Shown: piece by piece, positions 23,291 to 35,481 of the stretch
Numbering within the stretch: the first letter of the stretch is position 1
Layout: each line of letters begins with the position of its first letter
From: Corinectria fuckeliana
Lineage: Eukaryota; Ascomycota; Sordariomycetes; Hypocreales; Nectriaceae
Assembly: GCA_019137255.1 (NCBI GenBank)
Contig: WPDH01000028.1
Coordinates: 186,001 to 250,000 of the forward strand
DNA: 64,000 nucleotides
Direction: 5' to 3'
Notes under the pieces: model-generated
The model's database searches: none
The model's input: only the letters and a program-made list of their open reading frames with translations
Told to the model about the DNA's origin: nothing
Translations under genes and position numbers: made by a program

Positions 23291-26200
23291 GCCACGCCAT
23301 CACACTGCAGATCCCTCGCTAGCTGGTCGGGTGAGTGACGCTTCGTCGGGAGCAGCAAATGTAGTGAGTGTCGGAACCGAGTGATCGTCTCTGCAGGTTG
23401 TTAGGCAGACAAATTGTAAGCATGCAACTGACTGCCTCTTTGGGTGACTAGTGTTAATACGGCTTCTGCTAGATGACGAAACCTCGATGGCGCCGTTGTA
23501 ATGCGGTGTGTGGTGGTTTAGAAGTCCTCTTTGCCGCGCGTGTTGATCTCTGGACCGTTCGCGATCGATGGCGGAGGCGTTTCGATCGATTCGGTCGGTC
23601 AGTGATACGTTTCAGGGCTGACGCTCCGTAGGGCGGGCCACATTATTCGTTGGTGGAGCAGGGAGGTGCTGGGGCTGGGTTGCTCTAGCAAAACTCTGGA
23701 CTAATCGGGCTATTCGTACTCGTAGATAGCCGCTACAGACAGACGCCCGTCAGCAACTAACAAAGTGCAACGTTAACAACTAACAAAGCGTAGCGTCGGC
23801 AGATGAATACACCGACCGACCAGATGAACGTGCATTTTTCTTTCTAGGAATGAAGTGAAACCCATTTCAAACATTAACAAGGTGGCTGAGTAAGTAGGAA
23901 GGGAACGACATGTCATTCGATCCTTGCAATTGATTACTCGTTCAACACTTTTCGGCTGGGTTTCTCTGATGGACAGGTTTCATAGAGTTTACTGAGAAAG
24001 AGACAGACTGGGGGCCAGAACGTGGAGAAGAGATCCCAAACCATGGATCCTGGGAGCCATTTAGATAGCTGGCGCCATCCCAGGTTTCCTTGATCCAATC
24101 CTTGTTGTGACAAGCCACAAAGGGTGGGGTTACCGTGGGCGCTTGTGAATAGCGGCGACGCAGCATCCAGCATGATGACAACAAGTGCCGTAGTCGAGCA
24201 AAAAAGAAGAAAGTGACGTCTGGGGTGATGCTGTTTGCGGGACGTCGTTGTCAATCACCTGTAGCTAGCCGTTCGGATTAGCTTCAAAGAAAACCGTGTG
24301 CTTACAGTAGGTATCTAGGTAAGCATCAACCAGGTAGCAAAGATGCAGCGCTAGGCTTCTCCAAGGCAAGATCTGTACCTGCCCAACGTGGGTTAGTTGC
24401 CAACTTTGTTGCTAGAAGCCTGTTAGGCTCTTGGAGCCGTACTACTGCGATTCTGCCAAGGGACCTCAAGGCCAGTGCTTGTGGCTTGCACCACCCCTTC
24501 GGGGTGTCCGGTAGGCTGATACATATATGTCCAAGGTAATGCGATAAGATGAGCATCCATAGCGTCTTCGTTGCCCACAGACGTTTTCGAGGGTGGCCAT
24601 CTCAACCTGGTTGGACGCAATACGGAAGGATGGCATCAGCGCTCTTCCGTTTCCACACACTACCTACCTACCTGGTAAGCATGGGAAGCGGGTTAGACTT
24701 GAGCGAAAAGCTCCGTCAGCTGGAGATCGTCTCGGCACATGGGGTCCGCGCCCGGCGATTTGGGGTTCCCGAAGATCGAGGCCAGGACCGCAGGACATGG
24801 AGTGGGCGATGCCAACTGTGAGAGGTCCCTTTTCTCGTGGCGTTAATAGACATGCTGACAGATAATCTAGGCGCAGATTGCAGTGTTGTTTCGAGTTGAG
24901 GGTTCTCCAGCAAGACGCGCTTGTTCACCGAGTGGCCCGCCTCCCCCCGGTAGCATGGCACCTCTGGGCGCCCACCCGCCAATTTCGATGCTTGCCGCTG
25001 TAGGGCTAGTTCCCGCCAAGTGCGACAGTCGTGTGTTTGTGGAGGGGACGAGGCGTTCTTCTCGAGCCCCGGGACCGCACCCCTGCGGCCGATCCCTCCA
25101 GCCCTCTAGCCGTCCGTAACTCTCTTTGACGTCGCCGTTTGTGGTGTCAAGTATTCGACTATCGTAGTTCACGTTGTCACCCGAGTAAGTCCGTCATTGC
25201 CGCGAACATCCCAGTCCCGCCTATGCAACGTGGTTGCTTGCTGTCTGAGCGGGCTGGGGAAGGGGCACGAAGCCGGATTCCAAGGCCAGGCAAGGGTGCG
25301 CACCAAGCCCAGAGCGAGGAGTGCAAGGCTTGCAGGGAGCGCAAAGCGTGATGATGTCGACCAGCATGGACCTTGGAGCTGAAGGGCAGGGGTGTTAGAA
25401 AAACATCACTCAGCATTCCAGGCTGTAGGTGAGTCAATTCTTCCGATTGGGGGCCCTGCACATGCATCACTTTAGGATTAGCGGTCTTCTTCAATGACCT
25501 TTTGTTGTGGGTACGTACCTTCACGTTGGCCCGTTTACGAAGTGCCGTGGAGCCCAGCTCTCGAGCAGTTGGCGCGCCTGCGTCAGAGGGCCAGGTCGAT
25601 TGGGTCGATTGGGTCGAATAGACGCCCTCATTTTTGGTCTTACCTATCCCGGTTAACCATTCGACTTGCTGGCCCCAGACACTAATGCTGGCCTTGTGTT
25701 AGTCACATCGTTGGTCAGCGAAGTGGGCCGTAGAGCTTCAGTGGGACAAGGGTACGAGTAGGTATCTATATCCGGACGGACCTTATCCGTCATGTCGCTG
25801 GAAAGGGTATTGCCGGATTGTGTCCGGGTGGAAAGCAACGGCGAAGGGTGTGGGCGAGAAGTAGAGTGATGTGGTGGGCGGCTGGTTTTCTTGATAACTT
25901 GCCCTGTGCTTCATAGATGTGGCTAGGCCCAAGGTTGCGTGATGCCGGGCGGATCTAGTCACTGGCGCGGGACGCGGATATGCCGTACATAGGCCTACAA
26001 GCAGCATGTGAGGGTACAGGATAGGAAGGATACACATCTAGAAGTTGAAGGGTCACATACTAGTACGCAGTACCGATGTCAACCTCTACCGTGTGCCTGC
26101 CAAGCAACCCAGTTCCCAAGGAGGCGCTGCGAAGCAAGTGTGTGCCCACCGCACCTTGGTCGATATCTCGGTGCCTAGAAGGTGGAGAACAGACCGGCCA

Positions 26201-27712
26201 TGGATGAAAACGCGCGCAAGACTAGTAGGAATTGCAGGGTAGCAAAGCACGAAACACCGGCTGATAGGTAAGGAATGTGCTAAGCCTTAGGGAAGCTGAG
26301 AGAGGCAAGGTAGGTGGTAGCTGAGAAGGTAGGGGGATCGCAGAGACGAGGTTTGGAAAGGCCGAGAGATGTGAGCGAGAGGTTGGCCGTCGAGGAAGTC
26401 CCGCGTGAGGCAATGAGCCATGAGGGAAAAGCACACCTGGGCTGGACACGCTGGGTGTAGTGGAAGTGGACAAGAGGCTGTGGGTAGTGGGCAGGCACGC
26501 TTGACAGAGAACAGGAAGGGCAGGGAGGCAGGGAAGCAGGGAGGTTTAGCCCAAGGAAGCATGGCGGCATGGCGGTATGGAGGCGGAAAGACCTGGGGTC
26601 CGCGGCAACGGGGACGCCCATTCCGCCTAACGGTCGGCAAGCAGCAAACTCTAGCGCAAGCCATTGCGGCTAGTATGTCTCCTCGTACCTTCTCCAGAAC
26701 GAAAGCGGTACCTACTTAAGTAGTAGAAACGACGTACTGATATGCCTGGTACGTGCGGGAAGCGAACTTCCTACGAAAGTACTCCGTACCCTTCTAAAGA
26801 CCGGCTAGTCCTTCATCCGTCGTGCCTCCCGTGAGTGGCACAGCACAGTGCAGGCCCAGAAGCGGTAAGGCGTCTGCGTCGCCTGTTGCCGCTATACGCA
26901 CGGAGTCGAAACACGCACGCACCGCTTCTCAAGATTGCGACGTGCGTTCCACTGGCACTCGGCGACTTGAAGACACTAAACCGCCACGACTCCACGGCAC
27001 CTCGCCGACTCCACGGCACTCGACTTCGACGACAGCACGTCAAGCGGGCGTTGGCCCCCAGCTAGGTGGCTTATGGCCCCTGTCACTTTAAACGTCGAAC
27101 CGCACTCCCACGACACCGCTGTTGTGTATTGTTCCTTGGTTCGACTAGGCCGTGCTGTTGGCCCTGGTGGTCCATCTCTTTCGCAACCCTGCCCAGAGGT
27201 TTCCCGACATGTCATGGCAGAGACCAAGCATGGCAAGCAATGGGATGGACTGGTTGAACGCACGCGCCGCCCCCCTACATTTAGCTCACCCGGCAGGCCG
27301 TCATGTCTCTTCGCCACGGTTCTCTCTCTGCCTCGACCACCCACACGCACCAAGCCCAGAACAAAGAAGAGCCACAAGGCGACAGGGATGCGGATCCCAC
27401 GGCTTTGCTCAAAGTTCCCGCCTTTGTCACCTCCCGTCTGCTGTTGCTGTTACCGTTGCTGTCACTGTTTACAGACGAGTACCTGGACTAGAGACCTTGT
27501 CCATGACCCAAAGCCCAAAGGCCCAAGGCTCAACTCGACCTACTACCTACCTACTTACATGTTTACATGAAAGTCAAGATGACAGGCACGGTACTCGCTA
27601 GGCTACTTACCCGCCTCAGCTAGCACAGCATGGCTACCTCTACTTTAAAGATACAGTGAGGAAAACCCCTCTACTTTGTGCCACTGAATGGAAACAGCTT
27701 CTCAGGCTCACG

Positions 27713-27758
<46 letters not shown>

Positions 27759-27787
27759 NNGCCACCCCCCCCCCCCCCCCCCCCCCC
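27713..27787. other. Long C homopolymer with embedded NN (assembly gap)
   Basis: Forty-six C, two N, GCCA and twenty-three C. This is a sequencing or gap-filling artefact around a real or inflated homopolymer. Any proline- or glycine-rich translation across it is meaningless. Confidence 0.9.
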
Positions 27788-28985
27788 GCTCCCTGTCTCG
27801 CAGCAAATGCCCAGTGCTCGCGGCTCTTCCATGGGACAGACGGGCTTACAAGCATGGGCCGGATGACAGACATGACGGCTTCAACTCTCCACTCGGGTCG
27901 AATCAAGTCGCTGACGCACCGCTGGCCTTGCGCCTCCCATCGTGGGACTTGATCAAGACTTTCACTTGCCAACGCCAGCTGCGGCTCCCGCTTCAGCCCC
28001 AACCCCAGTGTCCGGCTCTCGTCGCATGACCCTGGTCTCCCATCTTGGGCAGGGACCGTCGGATCCTTGAAAACGACCGTCTCCATGCTCCATGTCAGAG
28101 TAAACTCCCTGAGGGGGCGGCGTCTGATGAGTGCCAGTCAGTGTGCTAGTGTGGGCTGTCACCCATGCCTTGCGCGCTACCATGCCAGACCCCATTCTCC
28201 CTGTGGCCCCCATGTCGGAGCCATGAGGAACCATGACATGTACCTCGATGGCCCTAGTAGGACCACTCGCCACGGATCCAGAGCACTCACCCAGAGCACT
28301 CACCAGCGGTCTCGCGCCTATCGAGTCTCTTTTTCCCTCCATCCCTACATACGCCTCACACTTGCACCTCTGCCCGCGAGTTCCCTGTATGTACGCTGCC
28401 TGTTCTGGGTGTGCCGTCATAAATCCCACCCCCTCACACCCCCACCCCTCCCCAACTTCTTCCCCTCGTCCTCTCCACCACCCGTCTCCTTCATGGTGCC
28501 ACTCCCGCCACGAGCCCACACCCCTGTTACCGGCAACTTGTTCTAATTGCCCGCTGGAGGAAGACGCAGTACATAGTACCGCAATTCACACCCTGCCGTG
28601 GACTGTGCCCATGCCGCTCCAGGCTTGTCTAGTCCATGCCGCTCATCTCTCTGGGATGGTAGCTTATTCCCTGTCAGTGCTTCCTCTCCTTCGTCATGCA
28701 CCCACGTTCGCCCGTTGGATATGAGAAAACTCCACTGCTAAATTCATATAAGCCCTCGATGTCCTGACCCTGACGGAAATCGAGGCTCAGACGGTCCATA
28801 GATAGAACACTTTCTGCAACTACTACCCAATGCTTCTTTACCTCCAGCCACAATCACAACATCTATTATAAGTCTCGGACTCTCTCCCGGCACTTCAACC
28901 AGTCCGTCCAGTCCAGTCACACCGGTACTTCCCCTCGACAAAGCCCATCCCTCATCATCGGCTTCGTTGTCTCTCGTCTTTCCGT

Positions 28986-30585
28986 ATGTCTCAATCCGAG
29001 TTCCTTCAACTCCCCCCATCTCCTCCGTCCTCCGTCAAGATGGACTCGGCTACCAGAGATGGGAGCTGTGACAACCCGAGCTCACCGCCGGCCAGATCAG
29101 CTGCTGGGAGCCAAGTCTCGGGAATTGAAGGGCAGTTCTACGGTCATTCAGACATAACCGCCTCGCCCCAAAGCCTGTCAACTGATGTGGCCCGGCCGTC
29201 AACTTCCTCGTCAAACGCGTACTCGTCTGCGGCGTACCTGAGCACCCCAACCGCGCAGTCGGCTTATCTCCCCACACCTGCTACTCAGCCCTACTCCCCG
29301 TTTCCAGTCCTGAGCTCGACAGTCTTAAACACCACCTGGTCCCAGCCCGACACAATCCCCGAAGATCCAACCACTTCCGCCTCTCAACACCAGAACCAGG
29401 GAACTTTGTTCCAACCCCAAGTGCTTCGTTCTCGCCCGGCCGAACCAACAGCCGACATGAGGTATGCTACTATCGACAAAGCCTGTCTCCTTCCGTGGCT
29501 AACTTGAGCGAAAGCGCCGTTGCAATTCAGTATGACCCTTCCTTCTCCATGGGGCCGAGGTCGGCATTTACCTGGCCAGGTACGCAACATTGGGTTTCCT
29601 CCGCCATGGGGCTCGGGCTGACATATCCATCAGGGCCTCTTGAATCCCACGCCTCCAGCAACGCCATCTTGAGTAACAGCCTTTCGATGGGTCACGGATC
29701 GGATCTCAGCCTCACCCCTCCCATGGGACCGAGATCATTGACATCTAGCCCTCCCCATTTCTCCCTCTCGGCGGAACAGCGTGAATTGAAGCGACAACAA
29801 GACAAGGCCCGTCGAGACTCGAGGCTCATGACGCGCATGCGCCGAACCAGCAGCCCCCCCTACGTGGATTCTTCATCGTCGACCATGCCGCTCCCGAATG
29901 CGTCGAGTGCAATGAGCCTACCCGCCTACACGACCGCGGCCTCTTCCGCATCTCTCATGACGGAGCCCGCGACGACGATGAGCACGTCGCCCTACCTTCC
30001 CTCCTATAGCACCTCTGTGGACGACCAGCACACGCAGGCAGCTCCGGTGTACCCAACATCATACCCACAAAGCTTGTAAGATACCCACCTAGCGAGACAA
30101 CGCAACCAACGCCCGGGCCATGCTAATTTCTGTCCCCATCAGACAACCCAATTACAATATGCCTATGGATTATGCCGCTGTATACGCGGGGTCCGGCCAT
30201 TACAGGTATGTCCCGGCTCGAGACAGAAATAATAGTTGAGCTTAGCTAACCTTCTTCAAATAGCACTCGACCTGCATCACTACCTGTTGGCCAGGACATT
30301 GGTCTCATGTACCAGGTCCCGGCGGTTATGACGACCGGAGGCGCAGGCTCACACGAGGGGGGACACGTCAGAGTCGTGCAGAGCCGGCCGAAACCACGAT
30401 GCTGGGAACACGGGTGCAACGGACGCCAGTTTTCGACATTTAGCAATCTACTACGGCACCAACGAGAGAAGTCCGGACAAGCAGCAAAGGCGACGTGCCC
30501 CAACTGCGGAGCTGAGTTCACAAGGACTACCGCGCGAAACGGACACCTCCTCCATGACAAGTGCAAGGGTCGGCGAAACTCCTAG
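28986..30585 (+). CDS. C-terminal zinc-finger protein, putative transcription factor
   Basis: Likely a nuclear DNA-binding regulator. Four exons (28986-29461, 29515-30075, 30143-30205, 30264-30585) sum to 473 residues. The first 400 residues are Ser/Thr/Pro-rich and disordered, with SAEQRELKRQQDKARRDSR as the only strongly basic, helix-prone patch (residues about 245-265). The C-terminal 65 residues carry two Cys/His modules: CWEHGC followed by LLRH (Cys413, Cys418; no obvious second His), and CPNCG followed by HLLHDKC, which fits C2H2 with an extra Cys. The acceptor of intron 1 is uncertain: the better-looking TTCAG at 29530 breaks the frame, while AAAG at 29514, 11 nt after a CTAAC branch site, keeps it. 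I recognise the finger arrangement as fungal but cannot name an orthologue. Confidence 0.75.
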
Positions 30586-31801
30586 GGCGGTGTTTCCACC
30601 TTGATGATCCGGGGGTTGGGATGTTCATGCGACCCTCTGGCGTTGGTCCCGACCGGGGCCAGAAATTAAGCGCCTTTTGGACTTCGGGGCACAGCCTCGC
30701 TCGGGGTCTGTTGCTTGTCCCGACTGCATCCAAATCTGTGTTGGCGTATTTGCTATTATTACTTACTGGACGGGACGGCGTTCACGCGGGGATATTCATC
30801 AGCCTCTTGCTGACTTTACACTGGGAGTTTTGGGGCCAGTATTCGTACTGGGACGGGAATAGAAGGAGGCCAGGCACGGCAATCGGGGGTGCTTGGTATG
30901 GACATATACATGAAGGGACGACTCTGTACGCCTTTGGGCTGGCTCGGGGAGCCTGAAACCATCGTGTTTGCTTTGGTACTTGTTTATGGTGGACTCTGTT
31001 TACGTGGATTGGGAATTTTTCTTCTTCGCTTTCGTTCACTCTTCCTCGGCTTCTTTTCTCTTCTCTCTATCATACCCACCGATATAGTCGGAATAGTTTC
31101 CATTTCGAAGCCATTTTTGGAACAATTTGCCCGTCCCTCATGGTGCTGGGTGATAAATAAATACCTTACCTACCTACCTACCTTTAGTTGCAGGGGCTTA
31201 GTGACGGTCAAGTTGCAGCGGGCGTGGCGCAGACGTTGGGGGCTCTACAGTAAACCCGAATTGACCCCTGCCGATGCGTGCTTATTTAGTGAAAATGGTC
31301 AGGGCAAAGCCGATTTGCGTTGGGCGTTTGACGTTTGGCTCTTGGAAGAAGCCGTAATTAACTCGCGTGGCTAAGCCAACTGTCGGGCTGACGATGATAC
31401 CCACTGTGATAGAGAGAGAGCGAGGCGTTGGGGGGTGTTTTGGATTGTTAAATTGTTGGATTAATGGATCGCTGGATGCACGAGGCTCGTAAAACGCAAG
31501 TAGCGACCATATTGGGGGCAGGCCATGCAATAATCGAACCATGCAGAACATCTGAAACGAGAGGAGGACGGGATCCCCCAGACAGACAGACAAGACAGAC
31601 GGACTGGGCTAGAGGAGCTTTGTGGGGATTGGACAAGCCTACCAAGCAATTACAAGGCCATACATATAAGGCAGCAAGTCCACAAGGCAGAGCCAAATGA
31701 TCGTCGCGGCAAAGCAGGGCCGGCCCACTGAGATCCCCTGCCATCTCTCCTCTCCACACCACCATTTACAGTGTTCAATGCTCACACCCTCCCACTCACC
31801 T

Positions 31802-31850
31802 ATTCGTCCGCTCGCCCATTCGTCCACTCGCCCATTCGTCCACTCACCCA
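31802..31850. repeat. Three-copy tandem repeat, unit about 16 bp
   Basis: The unit ATTCGTCCACTCGCCC occurs three times with one or two substitutions, in non-coding DNA. Confidence 0.8.
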
Positions 31851-33350
31851 CAGGCAGCACCCACACGCATACACGCATCTAGCGCACATGGTGAACAGCC
31901 AGCAGCAGCTGCTGCAGCACTTGTGCAGTACAGCACACAGCCGCGCCGCAAATAGCACTGTCGCTGGACACTGAGAAACCCGATACATTATTAGCACTTG
32001 ACGGCGTCCAGACCGGCGGGGCTCAACCCACCCCCAGCCGCCAAATTCCAGGCCTTTGTTCAGTGCTCGGCCTTGCTGCTCGGCTCTGTCGAATTATCTT
32101 TGGCAGGTCTTGCTGCAGCTAATTAGACAAGAACTCGCAAGTGGCTAGGTACCTAGCCAGGACGCGGGCCAAGCAAGGCCAGCACGAGGTCGCGATGCCG
32201 GGAATCACTTTTATCCCCGTACCCGTAGTACTCGCGCACTCTCTCTCATCATTCGCTAGCTCGCTTACTCCCTTCACTGATCAACTTATGATCCATGTCC
32301 CTACCGCGCCAACTAACCACCAGCCATACGAACTGGCACATACCATGGATGATGACCGCACGTGCGCCAAACTCCAGGGCCCTGGGCTTGGTCGGATCGA
32401 TGTCGGACCCAGTGAACGGCTCGCGGCAAGGCCAGCCACGCCCACGCCCAACAAGGCGACCCGATCCCCGCAAGTCTTGGGGGCTTGAGAGTGGGAACCT
32501 CTGGGCTAGGACCATGACTATGGGTACCTCCTAGCCAATATTGGATTACCACCTCTGTGGGTGGTTTCGCTCGTCCTTTTGCTTGTCTGATGAGATTCCC
32601 TCAGCCCCCCCCCCCTTTCCCCGATCCCATGGGGTCATCGAACAGGCACACATGCAGCCAGGTGCGTTGCCGTTGGACTAAAAACGCCATCAGGAACAGA
32701 GGCTCGATGGAAGCTCAGAAAGAACAGGCACAAAGCTAGAAAGAGAGTAGAATGCAGGGGACAAGGCCAACGGGTGTGCGCGTTGTTACTCTTGTGACGG
32801 CACGCCCCCCCGGAAGGGATCCAAGGGAAACGGGCGTCGCCAGACCCCTGGAGGCCAAAGCACGCCGTCTTAGTCAACGACCAGGCCTTTGCAGCGAGAG
32901 GTATCCTGAGTTGATCCGTGGCTCCGGCGACGCCGGATATGCCCGCCCGTCGCATTGGGTTGCGGCAGACAGATTGATCGGATCGACACCGCCAGGCACC
33001 AGCTACATAGTAATTGTTTTAGGCAATTCGTGACTTGGATGCTACGCTTCTGTCAACTTTCAGTTTGGGCTAGCAAGGGCGCTTGGCTTGATTGGCAGAA
33101 CAGACGAGGAAAGGGATGCTTGATTTGTAGAGATGAGGGCGGGCAGGGGTGTGGTGGGAGCATGTGGCTTTGTAATTCTGTGGGGGGGTGAGAATCGACG
33201 CAAGGAGAAGGGAGTCCCTAGTCTGCCGGGTGCGTGAGAGACTGCCAGACTGGGCGGGAGATTGGGATGGGGCGGGACGAAGCGGGAGGATGACGACCGG
33301 ATGTTAACCCAGTCAGAGAGAGGTGGTAAGTGGATGCTTGCGGGAGGAGG

Positions 33351-33403
33351 TGGAAGACCAGGTGAAAGACCAGGTGGGAGACAAGGCGGGAGACAAGTGG
33401 GAA
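33351..33403. repeat. Four-copy tandem repeat, unit about 12 bp
   Basis: Four diverged purine-rich units, AGACCAGGTGAA to AGACAAGTGGGA, follow each other without gaps. Confidence 0.75.
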
Positions 33404-34477
33404 CAGTGGAGGAGAGAGGCCCCCAAGGGAATGCAGCATTTTGGGTAGGATGATGAACCGGATGCAGCACAAAGCCATACCCTGGGATGAAGTTCGAATG
33501 CAGTACCGGCTGCAGTTACAATGAGATGTTTCGGCGAGCCTTGGGTGGACTGGATGGTCAATGGGGGCCGTTACGTAGCCCTCTGTAATTGAAGAGCCCA
33601 CCACGACCGGGGTGGACGGGGATGGGATGGGATGGGACGGATGGAAAGGGAAGGGGAGTGAGGATCCTCTCATGATGAAGTGATGGAGGAGGGAGACACA
33701 GCATGGGAGAAGGGGAGAGAGAGGTACAATGAATGTACATGCTAGTAGGGGATCAGACTGTTGTCATCGTCCAGCGCCCCAGCAGTCTCGGTGCCCTAGC
33801 GTCCTGGTGCAACCTGTAAAATGTCCGTAGGTACGAATACCCTGGTAGAGGCGGCCGCCGCCTGGCGAGGTGGAGCTGGAGGCTTGGGCTTGGCCGTTGC
33901 TGACTGATTTGGAATTTTGGGGTTGCGACCCATTTCGCGATGCCGGGACCCCGCTGCGAGGAACACCCCGGCGGGAGAAATCGGCCGGGACCGCGAATGG
34001 TTCCGGAGCCGGGGGGATCTCCACCGGCCGAGTCCCAGCGGTATGGCGATGATTTTGATTTCAGAGGGGCCCTTTCTACGGAGAGTCCGCACAAATGGAG
34101 TACTCCGTATATCCCAGAAGATGGATCATGGACCATGACTCCAATTCAGCTAGCACTATACATTGCCATGATTCATACAGCGTCGTAGTCAAAGGAGTCG
34201 CTCGTCATTATAATGGTACGAGCAGACAATACCTTGTACTGGTTCGCCTATCGCATTATAGCTGCCTCAATACTATAGTCTGTAATACGTACCTACGTAC
34301 GCAGTACCTAATCTACTAGGTAGATCAATCATCTATCATCTATCGTTGTGAGGTTATCCATCATGAAAGTGCCTGCCCCTTTTCGTCACTGCGGGTTTCG
34401 GGATATTGGTCCTCTCTCCTCCCGCTCGACGGGGGGGTTGGTTCAATCAATCGAACACACTGCCCGTCATCCGGATA

Positions 34478-34498
34478 CGGAGTTTTTTATCAACTCCG
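34478..34498. repeat. Inverted repeat, perfect 7-bp arms
   Basis: CGGAGTT and AACTCCG pair around a seven-base T-rich loop. The left arm is part of a TACGGAGT word that recurs in this window. Confidence 0.6.
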
Positions 34499-35481
34499 AA
34501 TTGCCCATGGAGAAATAGCAGCGAAACAGGCTAGGGCTGCCCCACCCTCCCCCGGCCGGTTTGGGGCCCTCGCATGGCGCAAACCATGCCATGTGCGACG
34601 TACCAGTCTTACACAGTTCTTACATAACCCCCTCAACTCAAGCACTTTGCCTCATCATGGCATTAGCACCAAAGCTGGGGGCGCGACTCTCTCACGCCCC
34701 AGCACGCACGTGCACCTGCATCGCAAACACCACCCACTGTGGCGCGACATGAGACTGGAAGGGCGCGGCGGCGGCGTCGGCGGCGGAGGTTGCTCCGGCT
34801 AACCTGGCTGGTGCCGGGCGCTGGGCTGCCACGGCATCGGCCTGAGAGGAGGGATTCGGAGACGACGTGAGAAGAAACACACGGGGACCGATGGTGCACT
34901 GCGCAAGGCGTACTACGGCAGTTTTGCACGAGCACGCAAGGCACACACAGCGGCACCTTTCGCGCACGCACCGCTTCCAAAATCCCGATGCGTCGGACTC
35001 GGTCGCCACATTTCGGGCTCGGATCCAGCGCCGCGGTCTCAGGCCCGGGCGGGCGCGTGCTTGTGGCGGGTGCTTTGTGGGTGGCATCGCATGCGAGGGA
35101 GGGTGAACGAGCCCTCGGGTCTTCGGGTCTCGGGTCTCGGCGCTTCTTTTTCTCGGGCTCTCACCGTATCGGTCTTGGGTTTAGCGCAGTAAGCGCGAGA
35201 TGCTTGGCGCACATCCGCCGTATCCGCTACCCTTTCGAGGCGTCTGTGCTTGACCTCCCCCCCCTCCTCTTTGCCCACTCTTGTGTTGGTGGGGCACTTC
35301 ACAGACAGACAGTGGAGGAGGCCTTGTTGACTTCCCGCACCCAAGCTTCCCTTTCACGCCGTGTGCTTGCGCGCCCATCTCAATTCATCTACCGACCAAC
35401 AAACCAAACAACAACAACACCAGTCCCTCCCCCAAACCCCTAAGGACTCCACGCCATGCGACTGCGCCCCCAGCCTTCATC

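Larger units (their letters stand above)
21848..28985. other. Gene-poor 7.1-kb intergenic region with two N-containing C homopolymers
   Basis: No open frame here shows a domain, codon bias or splice pattern I can support. Visible contents are two poly-C/N assembly gaps, an 8-bp-arm inverted repeat at 23265-23290, a 6-bp UUC-loop hairpin at 24492-24506, the palindrome CTACTTAAGTAG at 26712-26723, several TACGGAGTA and TACCTACCTA words, and a repeated CAACTAACAAAG word near 23753 and 23779. The last part must hold the promoter of the zinc-finger gene. Confidence 0.6.
30586..35481. other. Intergenic region between the zinc-finger gene and APC2
   Basis: About 4.9 kb without a supportable gene. 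It holds two short tandem repeats (31802-31850 and 33351-33403), a hairpin containing a TACGGAGTT word at 34478-34498, TACCTACCTACC at about 31163, and, close to APC2, a CT/CA-rich leader. Confidence 0.6.

Noticed and set aside
27640..28086. Frames through the C homopolymer giving poly-Gly or poly-Pro
   Set aside because: They run across NN and unresolved C runs, so the translation is an artefact.
35281..35481. APC2 extended upstream by 67 codons
   Set aside because: The extension is Pro/Thr/Asn-rich leader without homology and starts in CT-rich sequence; the ATG at 35482 precedes a plausible N terminus.
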